DNA from: Paenibacillus_S sp043945595
GTDB lineage: Bacteria; Bacillota; Bacilli; Paenibacillales; NBRC-103111
Reading direction: 5' to 3'
DNA: 64,000 bases
Assembly: GCF_043945595.1 (NCBI RefSeq)
Contig: NZ_JBIFNP010000001.1
Location: forward strand, 6,076,001 to 6,140,000
A program made the position numbers and the translations under genes. The notes beneath the pieces were generated by a model. The model had not been told where the DNA came from, made no database searches, and saw only the letters and a list, made by a program, of their open reading frames with translations. Positions 39,908-47,998 of this stretch are shown one piece after another; the stretch's first letter is position 1; every line of letters begins with the position of its first letter.

Positions 39908-40090
39908 CTATGAGATTTCCTGAAGCTCTTCGACTGCGACGACTTTCGCATCGGCCGGCTGATGTTCAACATGCACTTTGGCGGTTTCCTGCTCCGCGTC
40001 CACGCTGTCAATCCATACGGAAACCCCATGAAGCTCCACTTCGATCTTGGCTTCAGACTGCAATATTTCCTGCGCGCGAAATACTTTCAT
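39908..40090 (-). CDS. sspH: H-type small acid-soluble spore protein
   Basis: 60 residues. MKVFRAQEILQSEAKIEVEL, then HGVSVWIDSVDAEQETAKVH matches the SspH family, made in the forespore and stored in the spore core. AGGAGG about 12 bp upstream of ATG. Located next to ku, another gene that is forespore-expressed in Bacillus. Confidence 0.88.
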   Translation of the reverse strand: MKVFRAQEILQSEAKIEVELHGVSVWIDSVDAEQETAKVHVEHQPADAKVVAVEELQEIS

Positions 40091-40116
40091 TTCTTACCAC
40101 GTCCTCCTGTGCGAAG

Positions 40117-40350
40117 TTATTGCTGCAGCGATTCCGGATGATCCATCGTATCGGTCGTGCTTTCTTCAATCAAACCGTTATTAATAGTCACGTAGCCTCC
40201 ACCCAAGCCTTCATTGACCATGCGATCAATGTCCATAAAATAATCGTCACGGCCTTGATTCTCCGCATCGGTGGCCGCTTGCTGAGCGGATGCTTGTGTC
40301 AATTCAGCGTTCTCATCGGGTGCTGCGGATGCTGGGCGGTTCTCATTCAT
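40117..40350 (-). CDS. Small acidic protein of unknown function
   Basis: 77 residues, ATG with an excellent AGGAGG site. Acidic and Ala/Gln/Asn-rich (SAAPDENAELTQASAQQAAT), then a better structured part (DYFMDIDRMVNEGLGGGYVT). No membrane helix, no Cys. Not recognised. It directly precedes sspH on the same strand (26-bp gap), so a sporulation role is plausible but inferred only from position. Confidence 0.65.
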   Translation of the reverse strand: MNENRPASAAPDENAELTQASAQQAATDAENQGRDDYFMDIDRMVNEGLGGGYVTINNGLIEESTTDTMDHPESLQQ

Positions 40351-40487
40351 GTACAGTATTCCTCCTGTATTTGTAGAAATGGCCTATCGCTCGCCCACGG
40401 GGAAAAGGCGGTACCGCCGTACGATCACTTCATCTCCCGCCGGACTCATGCTTGATGTTTAGGATGTCCCGGCACCGGCCTCTGTCA

Positions 40488-40518
40488 TTCATAGGTCCCT
40501 CTGAAGAGGGTCATACTA
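40488..40518 (+). promoter_or_regulatory. Candidate forespore sigma-G promoter of ku
   Basis: TTCATA (40488-40493), 18 bp, CATACTA (40512-40518). The -10 is the classical sigma-G form. Between them lies a dyad CCCTC-TGAA-GAGGG. In Bacillus subtilis the ku-ligD pair (ykoV/ykoU) is sigma-G dependent, which supports the assignment. Confidence 0.55.
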
Positions 40519-40585
40519 CGGTTAATCATTGTGCTCCATTACAATAAAGGACTTTTTCGATTTCACTAAAAAGGGAGGAATCCGC

Positions 40586-41452
40586 ATGCACACAGTCTGG
40601 AAGGGCGCTATCAGCTTCGGCCTCGTCCATGTGCCCGTTAAAATGTTCTCCGCGACAGAGGACAAAGACATCTCCATGCGTTATATCCACAAAGAATGCG
40701 TGACGCCGCTGAATTTCGTGCGCAAATGCTTGACATGCGACCGCGAAGTCCAATGGGAAGAAATTGCCCGCGGATACGAGTATGAGCCGGGCGCCTTCGT
40801 TTTATTCGAGAAGGATGAACTGGAGAAGCTTAACGGCGAGGTCAACAAGGAAATAAAAATATTGGATTTTGTGCAATTGACGGACATTGATCCGGTCTAC
40901 TTCCATAAAACGTATTACCTGGCTCCTAACGAAACGGGTGCCAATGCTTATAACTTATTGCTTGAGGCGATGAAACAAACGGGAAAAATCGGTATCGCCA
41001 AAGTATCCATCCGTTCCAAAAGCAGTCTGGCGGCAATCCGTGTGATCGATAACTGCATTGCGATGGAAACGATTTTCTACCCGGATGAGATCCGGCCTGT
41101 GGATCAGGTTCCGAATTTGCCGGAGCAGTCGAATGTCAGCGACAAAGAACTGACGATGGCCAAAATGCTGATCGAGCAGCTGACGACGCCCTTCGAGCCT
41201 GAGAAATATAAAGACGATTACCGCGAGGCGGTGCTTCATGCCATTGAGCAAAAAGTGAACGGACAGCAGGTCAGCATGGCTCCTGCGCCGCAGAAGACAA
41301 GCGTTATTGATTTGATGGCCGCTCTGCAGGCCAGTCTGGACGCGACGAAGCCGGCCGACGAAGCCGATACGCCAGCTCCTCCTGCCGCCGATAAACCAAA
41401 GGCGAAGAAACCGAAATCGGCCAAAGCGAAGGCCAAGGAAACCGTTTCATGA
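40586..41452 (+). CDS. ku: Ku DNA end-binding protein
   Basis: Homodimeric ring that holds broken DNA ends in non-homologous end joining. 288 residues; MHTVWKGAISFGLVHVPVKM start, RYIHKECVTPLNFVRKCLTC, EIKILDFVQLTDIDPVYFHK and YYLAPNETGANAYNLLLEAM are standard. The C-terminal tail is Lys/Ala-rich (KPKAKKPKSAKAKAKETVS) and probably recruits ligase and binds DNA. ATG at 40586 with AGGGAGG upstream. The stop overlaps the ligase start (ATGA). Confidence 0.96.
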   Translation: MHTVWKGAISFGLVHVPVKMFSATEDKDISMRYIHKECVTPLNFVRKCLTCDREVQWEEIARGYEYEPGAFVLFEKDELEKLNGEVNKEIKILDFVQLTDIDPVYFHKTYYLAPNETGANAYNLLLEAMKQTGKIGIAKVSIRSKSSLAAIRVIDNCIAMETIFYPDEIRPVDQVPNLPEQSNVSDKELTMAKMLIEQLTTPFEPEKYKDDYREAVLHAIEQKVNGQQVSMAPAPQKTSVIDLMAALQASLDATKPADEADTPAPPAADKPKAKKPKSAKAKAKETVS

Positions 41453-42360
41453 CCATCGAGCTGCCCAAGGAGCTTATGGCGCCTATAACGGCAGCCGTTC
41501 TTCCTGTCGGCCCGGAATGGGGATATCAGCTGAAATGGGATGGCGTTCGGCTTTTATCCCGCATCAGCGGCGGGGACATTGAGCTGTTCTCCAGGCAGCT
41601 GCTGAACAAAACTTCCCTGTACCCCGAAGCGCTGTCCTGCCTTGAGCCGTTCAAGCAAACCGACTGTGTGCTGGATGGGGAAGCGGTTATGTTCGATTTG
41701 GGCAAGCAGCGCCCGGATTTCTCGCTCATCCTCCAAAGGGAGCGTTCGAGGTCCGTTACAGCCGGAACGAGCGGCTCCAGTTATTTTGTCTATGTGCTAT
41801 TCGACCTGCTGTATTGGCAGGGGGAGGATCTCCGTTCCCTCCCCTATGAGGAGCGCCACCGTAGGCTGCTCGAGCTGTTCCCGGAAAAACAGCCTCAGCT
41901 GTTCGTGACCGATTTGTTCACAGACGGCTCCTCCCTATGGAGCTGGGTAGAGCAGAACGGCTGGGAAGGCGTCGTCGCCAAGCGTTTGGCCAGTCCCTAC
42001 CGGGAGGGCAAGAAGCATCAGGATTGGTTCAAGAAAAAGACGGCGCTGCTGTTCGAGGTGCATATCATCGGCTTTATTATCCGCAGCGGCCGGGTCGCCA
42101 GTCTGATTATGGAAAAAGACGGCCTGCTGTTCGGAAGGGTTTCGCTCGGGCTGGACGAGAGGCGTAAAGCGGCGCTGCTGCGTATGGGACAGCAAAAACA
42201 GCGGACCGAAGCCTGGTTCCAGCCGCTTCCTGCGGATTGGCGCAAAGAGGAGATTTTGTGGCTCGAGCGCCCTTTTTCATGTACGGTAACCGGACTTGAG
42301 ATTACTTCCGCAGGGCAGCTGCGCCACCCGAAAATCGTTCAGCTTCCCGAGTTTGAGTAG
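41449..42360 (+). CDS. ATP-dependent DNA ligase (LigD ligase domain)
   Basis: 303 residues. Adenylation motif I is LKWDGVRLL (Lys nucleophile near residue 29), followed by VLDGEAVMFD (motif III/IIIa region), VLFDLLYWQGEDL, WEGVVAKRLASPYREGK (motif IV) and QDWFKKKT (motif V). A short OB-fold part completes it. It corresponds to the ligase part of LigD without polymerase or phosphoesterase domains. Overlap with ku and the polymerase gene 46 bp downstream point to one NHEJ operon. Confidence 0.93.
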   Translation: MTIELPKELMAPITAAVLPVGPEWGYQLKWDGVRLLSRISGGDIELFSRQLLNKTSLYPEALSCLEPFKQTDCVLDGEAVMFDLGKQRPDFSLILQRERSRSVTAGTSGSSYFVYVLFDLLYWQGEDLRSLPYEERHRRLLELFPEKQPQLFVTDLFTDGSSLWSWVEQNGWEGVVAKRLASPYREGKKHQDWFKKKTALLFEVHIIGFIIRSGRVASLIMEKDGLLFGRVSLGLDERRKAALLRMGQQKQRTEAWFQPLPADWRKEEILWLERPFSCTVTGLEITSAGQLRHPKIVQLPEFE

Positions 42361-42406
42361 ACAGGATGCGTTCAAAACAAGCATACAGCTAGAGAGGTGC
42401 GCGGAT

Positions 42407-43300
42407 ATGGCAATGGATACGAAGGCAAACAAAGGCATCGTGCTCGTCGAAGACCAGGAAATTACGATCTCCAATCCGGACAAGCTGCTGTGGCCCGAGC
42501 TGGGCATTACGAAGCTGCACTATTTGGAGAAGCTGATCCGGCTGGCCCCTCATCTGATTCATTACTGCCGGAACCGGTACTTAACGACGATTCGCTTTCC
42601 TAACGGTTATGCGGATAAGTCGTTTTATCAAAAGAACGCTCCGGCGCCGATCCCTCCGTTCGTCCGTACCGCGGAGCTGGAGGGCATCAATTACGTTCAT
42701 CTCGACAGCCTTCCGACTCTGATGTGGCTCGGCAATCTGGCCTGCCTCGAATTTCATCCGTCCTTTCACCGCATCGGCGAAACGCTTCCCGAGGAATGGC
42801 TGATCGATATCGACCCGAGCATAGACCCGGAGCCGCGAATTATGGAAGCCGCCGAAATTATCGGCACGATCCTGGACGGCATGGGCATCCGATCTGTACC
42901 CAAAACGTCCGGCGCCACCGGCGTACAAATCTATGTGCCGATCGAGCGCGGCTACACGTTCGAGCAGCTGCGCAAAATCGGCCATTTTGTAGCCAGCTTC
43001 GCCGTCAACAAGCATCCGGAGCTGTTCACTATCGAGCGGCTGAAGAAGGACCGCGGCGACTTGATTTATATCGATTACCTGCAGCATTGGTACGGCAAAA
43101 CGCTGTCCGCTCCTTATACGCCGCGCGCCCGGCAGGCCGCTACGGTCTCCACTCCGCTCCATTGGGAGGAAGTGGCTCGGCGCGTATCCCCGCTGGACTT
43201 CAATCTCCTTACGATTGAGGACCGTCTCAAACAAAAAGGAGACTTGATTCAACAAGTCCCCCCGCAAAATCTCGATCGTGTGCTTTCCTTTATCCAATGA
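42407..43300 (+). CDS. LigD-type polymerase/primase domain protein
   Basis: Fills gaps at broken ends in NHEJ. 297 residues of the archaeo-eukaryotic primase type: ITISNPDKLLWPELGITKLH, TTIRFPNGYADKSFYQKNAP, WLGNLACLEFHPSFH, the catalytic DIDPS pair in EEWLIDIDPSIDPE, SGATGVQIYVPIERGYTFEQ and GDLIYIDYLQHWYGKTLSAP. ATG at 42407 with GAGAGG upstream. In B. subtilis this domain is fused to the ligase; here the two are separate genes. Confidence 0.94.
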   Translation: MAMDTKANKGIVLVEDQEITISNPDKLLWPELGITKLHYLEKLIRLAPHLIHYCRNRYLTTIRFPNGYADKSFYQKNAPAPIPPFVRTAELEGINYVHLDSLPTLMWLGNLACLEFHPSFHRIGETLPEEWLIDIDPSIDPEPRIMEAAEIIGTILDGMGIRSVPKTSGATGVQIYVPIERGYTFEQLRKIGHFVASFAVNKHPELFTIERLKKDRGDLIYIDYLQHWYGKTLSAPYTPRARQAATVSTPLHWEEVARRVSPLDFNLLTIEDRLKQKGDLIQQVPPQNLDRVLSFIQ

Positions 43301-43306
43301 ACCGCA

Positions 43307-43339
43307 GGCTGCTTTTCTAAAACAACGGCGAAAGCAGCC
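43307..43339. terminator. Bidirectional hairpin between the convergent NHEJ and cls genes
   Basis: GGCTGCTTTTC/GAAAGCAGCC around a 12-nt loop, overlapping the cls stop codon. T-runs are weak on both sides. Confidence 0.5.
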
Positions 43340-44744
43340 GCGCAGCGACCTCCAGCCCTTTTTGCAACCGCGGGCGCTTCTGGAACACATCCAGCTTCAG
43401 CTCCTTGCTGTCCTTCAAATCCTGGAGGAAATCGGATTCCAGCCGCTGGATCGTTTCTTTATCATACAGAACCGCATTCAGTTCAAAATTGCTGAAGAAG
43501 CTGCGCATGTCCATGTTCGCCGTGCCTACGGAAGCGAGAATATCATCCATAATGAGCACCTTTGAGTGAACGAAGCCTTTTTGATAAGAGTAAAAACGGA
43601 CGCCCGCCTGCATGAGCTCCTCGAAATAGGACAGGGACGCATAATTGACCAGCTTGGAATCCGGTTTGGCCGGATAAATGACCCGCACGTCCACTCCGCT
43701 GATCGCGGCGGTCTTTAATCCCATGCTAATACTCGGATCGGGAATAAAATAAGGCGTCGTGATGAAAATCCGCTTTTTTGCCGTCGTAATCGCTCCGAAA
43801 TACATTTCGAGAATCGCGTCCCAATGAGCATCGGGCCCGCTGCTGATCATCTGCACTCTTTTGCAGCCCGTATTGTCATGCTCGGGAAAAAGAGACGGAT
43901 CCGCCAGCCGCTCCCCGCTGACAAACTGCCAATCCTGAATAAACGTATATTGAAGCGAATAGACCGAATCCCCTATCAGCTCCAGATGCGTATCCCGCCA
44001 AAAACCGAGATTCGGATTCCCTCCTAAGTACTCGTCGCCAACATTGAGACCGCCCACATAGCCCTTGATCCCATCCACCACTACAATTTTCCGGTGATTC
44101 CGGTAATTCATCCGCTTATCGAAAAATGCGATTAAAGGCGGTAAAAAGATATAGACCTCCACGCCGGCCTGCCGCAGCTCATTCATAAACCGGGTTTCAA
44201 GCTTGTAGCTGCCGACCCCGTCAAAAATACACCGGACCTTGACGCCTTCCAAAGCTTTGCGGATCAGCATCTGTTGAAACTGGGTGCCGATCCGGTCGTG
44301 GCGAATCGTATAAAACTCAAAATGAATATACTCCTTAGCCCCCTCCAGCGCTTCCAGAATGGCCGGATAAGCCATCTGCGCGTTCGTCAGCACCCTGACC
44401 TCGTTCTGCTTGGTGAAGGAGGCGCTCGGAATATTGTTCAGCAGCGCATAGAGCCGCGGTTCCCTCCATAGTCCCGGCATCGCGGATTCATCCGGCTCCG
44501 AAGACGCCGCATAGCGCCGGCTCTCATGATACGGGTCCGGAATATACCGCAGCCCGCGGCGGCGGACAATTTTGCGATGCGTATATTCCTTGGCCAAAAA
44601 GTAGTACATCACAAAACCGATAATCGGAAAAACAAATAAAATAACGAGCCACGCCACTGTCTTGGAAGGATATCTGAATTCATGAAATAAGATCGTAATG
44701 ATTTGAAAAATAAACAGCAGCAAGGCGACCACCAACCAGACCAC
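43317..44744 (-). CDS. cls: Cardiolipin synthase
   Basis: Membrane enzyme joining two phosphatidylglycerols. 475 residues from a GTG start at 44744 (GGGGGAGG 5 bp upstream). Two N-terminal membrane helices (WLVVALLLFIFQIITILF; VAWLVILFVFPIIGFVMYYF) precede the two phospholipase D motifs, NHRKIVVVDGIKGYVGG and VHSKVLIMDDILASVGTAN. Length and order are typical. Convergent with the ligD operon. Confidence 0.95.
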   Translation of the reverse strand: MVWLVVALLLFIFQIITILFHEFRYPSKTVAWLVILFVFPIIGFVMYYFLAKEYTHRKIVRRRGLRYIPDPYHESRRYAASSEPDESAMPGLWREPRLYALLNNIPSASFTKQNEVRVLTNAQMAYPAILEALEGAKEYIHFEFYTIRHDRIGTQFQQMLIRKALEGVKVRCIFDGVGSYKLETRFMNELRQAGVEVYIFLPPLIAFFDKRMNYRNHRKIVVVDGIKGYVGGLNVGDEYLGGNPNLGFWRDTHLELIGDSVYSLQYTFIQDWQFVSGERLADPSLFPEHDNTGCKRVQMISSGPDAHWDAILEMYFGAITTAKKRIFITTPYFIPDPSISMGLKTAAISGVDVRVIYPAKPDSKLVNYASLSYFEELMQAGVRFYSYQKGFVHSKVLIMDDILASVGTANMDMRSFFSNFELNAVLYDKETIQRLESDFLQDLKDSKELKLDVFQKRPRLQKGLEVAARLLSPLF

Positions 44745-44945
44745 TCGCGCACCTCCCCCCTTATCCGCCGGTTCTTCTTTCCATGCAATCCAGCACTCTA
44801 CTAGCTTTGTCTTTTCCTGCACCTGCTATACGGTCCCCTGCGGCTTTTCCGGGAGGAATGGAAAATTAGGGATTAAAATTTAGGATTTGGAGAAAATATA
44901 CCGGACCCCTCCGCGAGGCGGCATCACAGAAGGAGACGGTCCGTC

Positions 44946-46577
44946 ATGCTACGTTCATCTAAACGAAACAAGAAAGAAAAAAACACCCTTCATGAGACGC
45001 TGCAAAAGCATGATTACCAGTTCATTCAAGATTTAAGGTCCGTCCCAATCTTCATGGAGCTGTCGGAAAATAAAGCTTATTTATCGGATCTGTTCAAGGA
45101 CTGCTCCGACTTTGTGATACGCGAGTTTCAGCTGGAGCACAGCTCCAACGCTATCATGTTCTTCGTCGACGGAATGGTCGACACGGAGCTGGCGAACGAT
45201 ACGATGAAGTCCTTGATGACTCTTGAAGACGGCGAGCCGCTGCTGGATGAAATCGTTCAGCGCAACCTGCCCGTTTCGCAGACGCAAAAGACGGATAACT
45301 ATTCCGACCTGCTGATTTCCGTGTTGGGCGGGGATGTCGGCCTGATTGTCCACAACAATAATCAAGCCGTGCTGCTCGGAATCCGCGGAATGCAGACGCG
45401 TTCCATCAGCGAGCCGGAGACCGAGTCCGTCATTCGCGGCCCGCGCGAGGGCTTCGTTGAGAATATCCGCACCAACACGTCCATGCTTCGCCGAAAGCTC
45501 AAGACGCCGCATTTGAAAATGAAGAATTTGACGATCGGCCGGGAAAGCAATACCTGCGTGGTGGTCACGTACTTGGAGAATCTTGCGGATCCGGGGATTG
45601 TCCAAGAGGTCCTACGCCGGCTGGAGAAAATCGATATCGATGCCGTGCTCGAATCCGGTTATTTGGAGGAATTTATTCAAGACTCCTCTTATTCGCCTTT
45701 CCCGCAGGTGCAGTATACCGAAAGGCCGGATACGGTTGCTGCGGCTTTGCTGCAGGGCCGGGTCGGCATTGTTGTCGACGGCACTCCGTTCGTGCTGATC
45801 GTCCCGTTCGTATTTACGGAAATTTTGCAGGCAAGCGAGGATTACTACGAGCGGTTTCAAATTGCTACGCTGATCCGCTGGCTGCGCTACTTGTTTCTGG
45901 TGTTGTCGCTGTTGACGCCCGGGCTGTACGTGGCTATCACGACCTTCCATCAGGATTTGCTTCCAACCAGCCTGCTGCTCTCTGTCGCGGCGGCCCGTGA
46001 GGCGATTCCTTTTCCTGCGGTCGTCGAGGCGCTCATTATGGAGGTTACGTTCGAAGGACTCCGCGAAGCCGGGATCCGCCTGCCGAAAACAATCGGCTCG
46101 GCCGTCAGTATTCTGGGCGCGCTTGTCGTCGGGCAGGCCGCCGTTCAAGCGGGCATCGTCTCCGCTCCCATGGTTATTGTCGTGTCAATGACCGGGATTG
46201 CTTCCTTCACGATCCCGCGGTTCAACGGGGCGATCGCCATCCGTATGCTGCGCTTTCCGATCATTTTTGCGGCTGCGGTGTTTGGCATGTTCGGTATCCT
46301 CATCTGCATTCTGATTATTCTCGGCCATCTGGCTAATCTGCGTTCGTTCGGCATTCCTTACTTGTCCCCTATCGGACCGCTGTCCGCTGCGGATTTGAAG
46401 GATGTCGTCATACGTAATCCATGGTGGGCCATGAGAGAAAGACCTGAATATATGCCGCTGCAGGATACCGTTCGCCAGGGGGATGCCTTGGCCACAGAAA
46501 TAATAATGCAAGAGGGGCAGAAGGGAATGAGCAGCCAGCATCAAGAGAAAGACGACGAAGGAGATGCCGAATCATGA
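44946..46577 (+). CDS. Spore germination protein, GerA family (A subunit)
   Basis: Subunit A of a nutrient germinant receptor in the spore inner membrane. 543 residues: N-terminal soluble domain (DLFKDCSDFVIREFQLEHSS, RGPREGFVENIRTNTSMLRR), then about five membrane helices (YLFLVLSLLTPGLYVAITTF, VVEALIMEVTFEGLREAGIR, PKTIGSAVSILGALVVGQAA). Good AGAAGGAG site. First of a four-gene operon; germinant specificity cannot be predicted. Confidence 0.94.
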   Translation: MLRSSKRNKKEKNTLHETLQKHDYQFIQDLRSVPIFMELSENKAYLSDLFKDCSDFVIREFQLEHSSNAIMFFVDGMVDTELANDTMKSLMTLEDGEPLLDEIVQRNLPVSQTQKTDNYSDLLISVLGGDVGLIVHNNNQAVLLGIRGMQTRSISEPETESVIRGPREGFVENIRTNTSMLRRKLKTPHLKMKNLTIGRESNTCVVVTYLENLADPGIVQEVLRRLEKIDIDAVLESGYLEEFIQDSSYSPFPQVQYTERPDTVAAALLQGRVGIVVDGTPFVLIVPFVFTEILQASEDYYERFQIATLIRWLRYLFLVLSLLTPGLYVAITTFHQDLLPTSLLLSVAAAREAIPFPAVVEALIMEVTFEGLREAGIRLPKTIGSAVSILGALVVGQAAVQAGIVSAPMVIVVSMTGIASFTIPRFNGAIAIRMLRFPIIFAAAVFGMFGILICILIILGHLANLRSFGIPYLSPIGPLSAADLKDVVIRNPWWAMRERPEYMPLQDTVRQGDALATEIIMQEGQKGMSSQHQEKDDEGDAES

Positions 46578-47740
46578 TCAAGCGCCGCGTGCAGCGTGTC
46601 ATTCTCTCTCTCTTATGTCTGCTGGTGCTTCCCGGCTGCTGGGATCGGACCGAGATTAATGACATGGCCTTTATTCTGGTTTCTGCGCTCGACCTGGAAG
46701 CGAACAATAAAATCCGCTATTCGGTTATGGTCCCTCTTCCGGGCCAGATGGGCGGAGCTTCCGGAGGCGGAGGCGGAACCGCGGGAGAAAAAAGCTATTA
46801 TATTGACTCCCAGGTCGGGAGCACGTACCGGGAGGCTCAGATGAAAATGCAGCGCCGGATGTCCCGCCGGATGTTCCTTGCCCACAGAAGAACGATTCTC
46901 GTAGGTGAGGAGCTGGCCAAGAAAGGCATCTCTGAGTTTTTCGATCCAACGCCGAGAAGCCCGGAGAGCCGGATGTCGACCTATTTAATCGTTACCAAAG
47001 GCTATGCCTATAAAATGATGCAGAGCAATCCCCGATTCGAAAGGTTCCCTTCGGAAGCCATCCGCGAGCTGGTCAAGGCCCGATACGTAGCGGATATGAA
47101 TTTCAAGGATTTCGGATTGGCGCTAAGTATTCCGGGCAGCGACCCGGTAGCCGTGTACATGGATGTAACCGACTCCCAGAAAAGCGAAAAGAGCTCCAAG
47201 GAAGTAGAGCTGAAAGGATATGCGCAGTTCAAACGAGATAAATTCGTCGGTACTTACGAAGACATGGCCGCCAACGGGCTTTCCTGGCTGAGGAATCAGC
47301 ATGTCCTGGCCAATATTACGGTTCATGTGGAGCAGCAGCATCTTATGAATTTAAAGCTTTATGGGGTTAAATCAAGGGTTGACGTGAGCCTTGGCCAGGA
47401 TGCCCTGAATTTTAAAATTCACGTGAATGTCCGGGCCAAGCTGACCGAGAACCGCTCTTATTACGACTTGAGCCAAACCCAAAATCTGGTGAAGGTCGAG
47501 CAGGCGACGTCCGACTACGTGAAAAAATCGATCCAGACCATCATTGCCAGAATGACCAAAAGCCAGACGGACTCCGCCCAATTAGGAACGATGGTATGGA
47601 GATCGTACCCGAATGAATGGAAAAAACAGTATGAGAAAAACTGGCCGGAGGGGTTGAAAAAAGCCAAGTTTACGATTGATGTGGAGAGCGAAATCACGGA
47701 TACGGGTTTAATTTATGAAAATGTTCTGAAGGAGCATTGA
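46574..47740 (+). CDS. Spore germination lipoprotein, Ger(x)C family
   Basis: C subunit. 388 residues with a lipoprotein signal peptide (VILSLLCLLVLPGCWDRTEI, lipid Cys at residue 22), then the three-domain GerC fold with AHRRTILVGEELAKKGI and the C-terminal Ger(x)C domain (SQTQNLVKVEQATSDYVKKS). A Gly-rich insert GGASGGGGGTAGEKS is unusual. Start overlaps the A gene stop (ATGA). Confidence 0.94.
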   Translation: MIKRRVQRVILSLLCLLVLPGCWDRTEINDMAFILVSALDLEANNKIRYSVMVPLPGQMGGASGGGGGTAGEKSYYIDSQVGSTYREAQMKMQRRMSRRMFLAHRRTILVGEELAKKGISEFFDPTPRSPESRMSTYLIVTKGYAYKMMQSNPRFERFPSEAIRELVKARYVADMNFKDFGLALSIPGSDPVAVYMDVTDSQKSEKSSKEVELKGYAQFKRDKFVGTYEDMAANGLSWLRNQHVLANITVHVEQQHLMNLKLYGVKSRVDVSLGQDALNFKIHVNVRAKLTENRSYYDLSQTQNLVKVEQATSDYVKKSIQTIIARMTKSQTDSAQLGTMVWRSYPNEWKKQYEKNWPEGLKKAKFTIDVESEITDTGLIYENVLKEH

Positions 47741-47744
47741 TGCC

Positions 47745-47972
47745 TTGAACAATATCTTTCTCTTGGTTTTCTTTTTCATTGTGGTGATAACCCTAGTGTC
47801 GGACATGAAGAAAATGCAGTCCCAGCATAAGTCACTCAAGACATTGTATGTCGTCCTGTATACCTTGACCTCTGCGATGTTTATCTGCATGCTGCTCGGC
47901 ATCAAGTTCCTGCCTACTTATTTATTTGTAAACAACCTTTCCACATGGGTACACCAATTTCTTCAGGTTTAA
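47745..47972 (+). CDS. Small two-helix protein, likely germinant receptor D-type subunit
   Basis: 75 residues with a TTG start at 47745, AAGGAG upstream, four bases after the gerC stop. Two predicted membrane helices (NIFLLVFFFIVVITLVSDM; TLYVVLYTLTSAMFICMLLG) joined by a short basic loop. Size, topology and position inside a ger operon match the 'D' subunits described for some Bacillus receptors that tune germination. Sequence identity to those is not evident by eye, so the call rests on context. Confidence 0.65.
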   Translation: MNNIFLLVFFFIVVITLVSDMKKMQSQHKSLKTLYVVLYTLTSAMFICMLLGIKFLPTYLFVNNLSTWVHQFLQV

Positions 47973-47998
47973 CCTAATGGATAGAATGGAGTGCGTTC

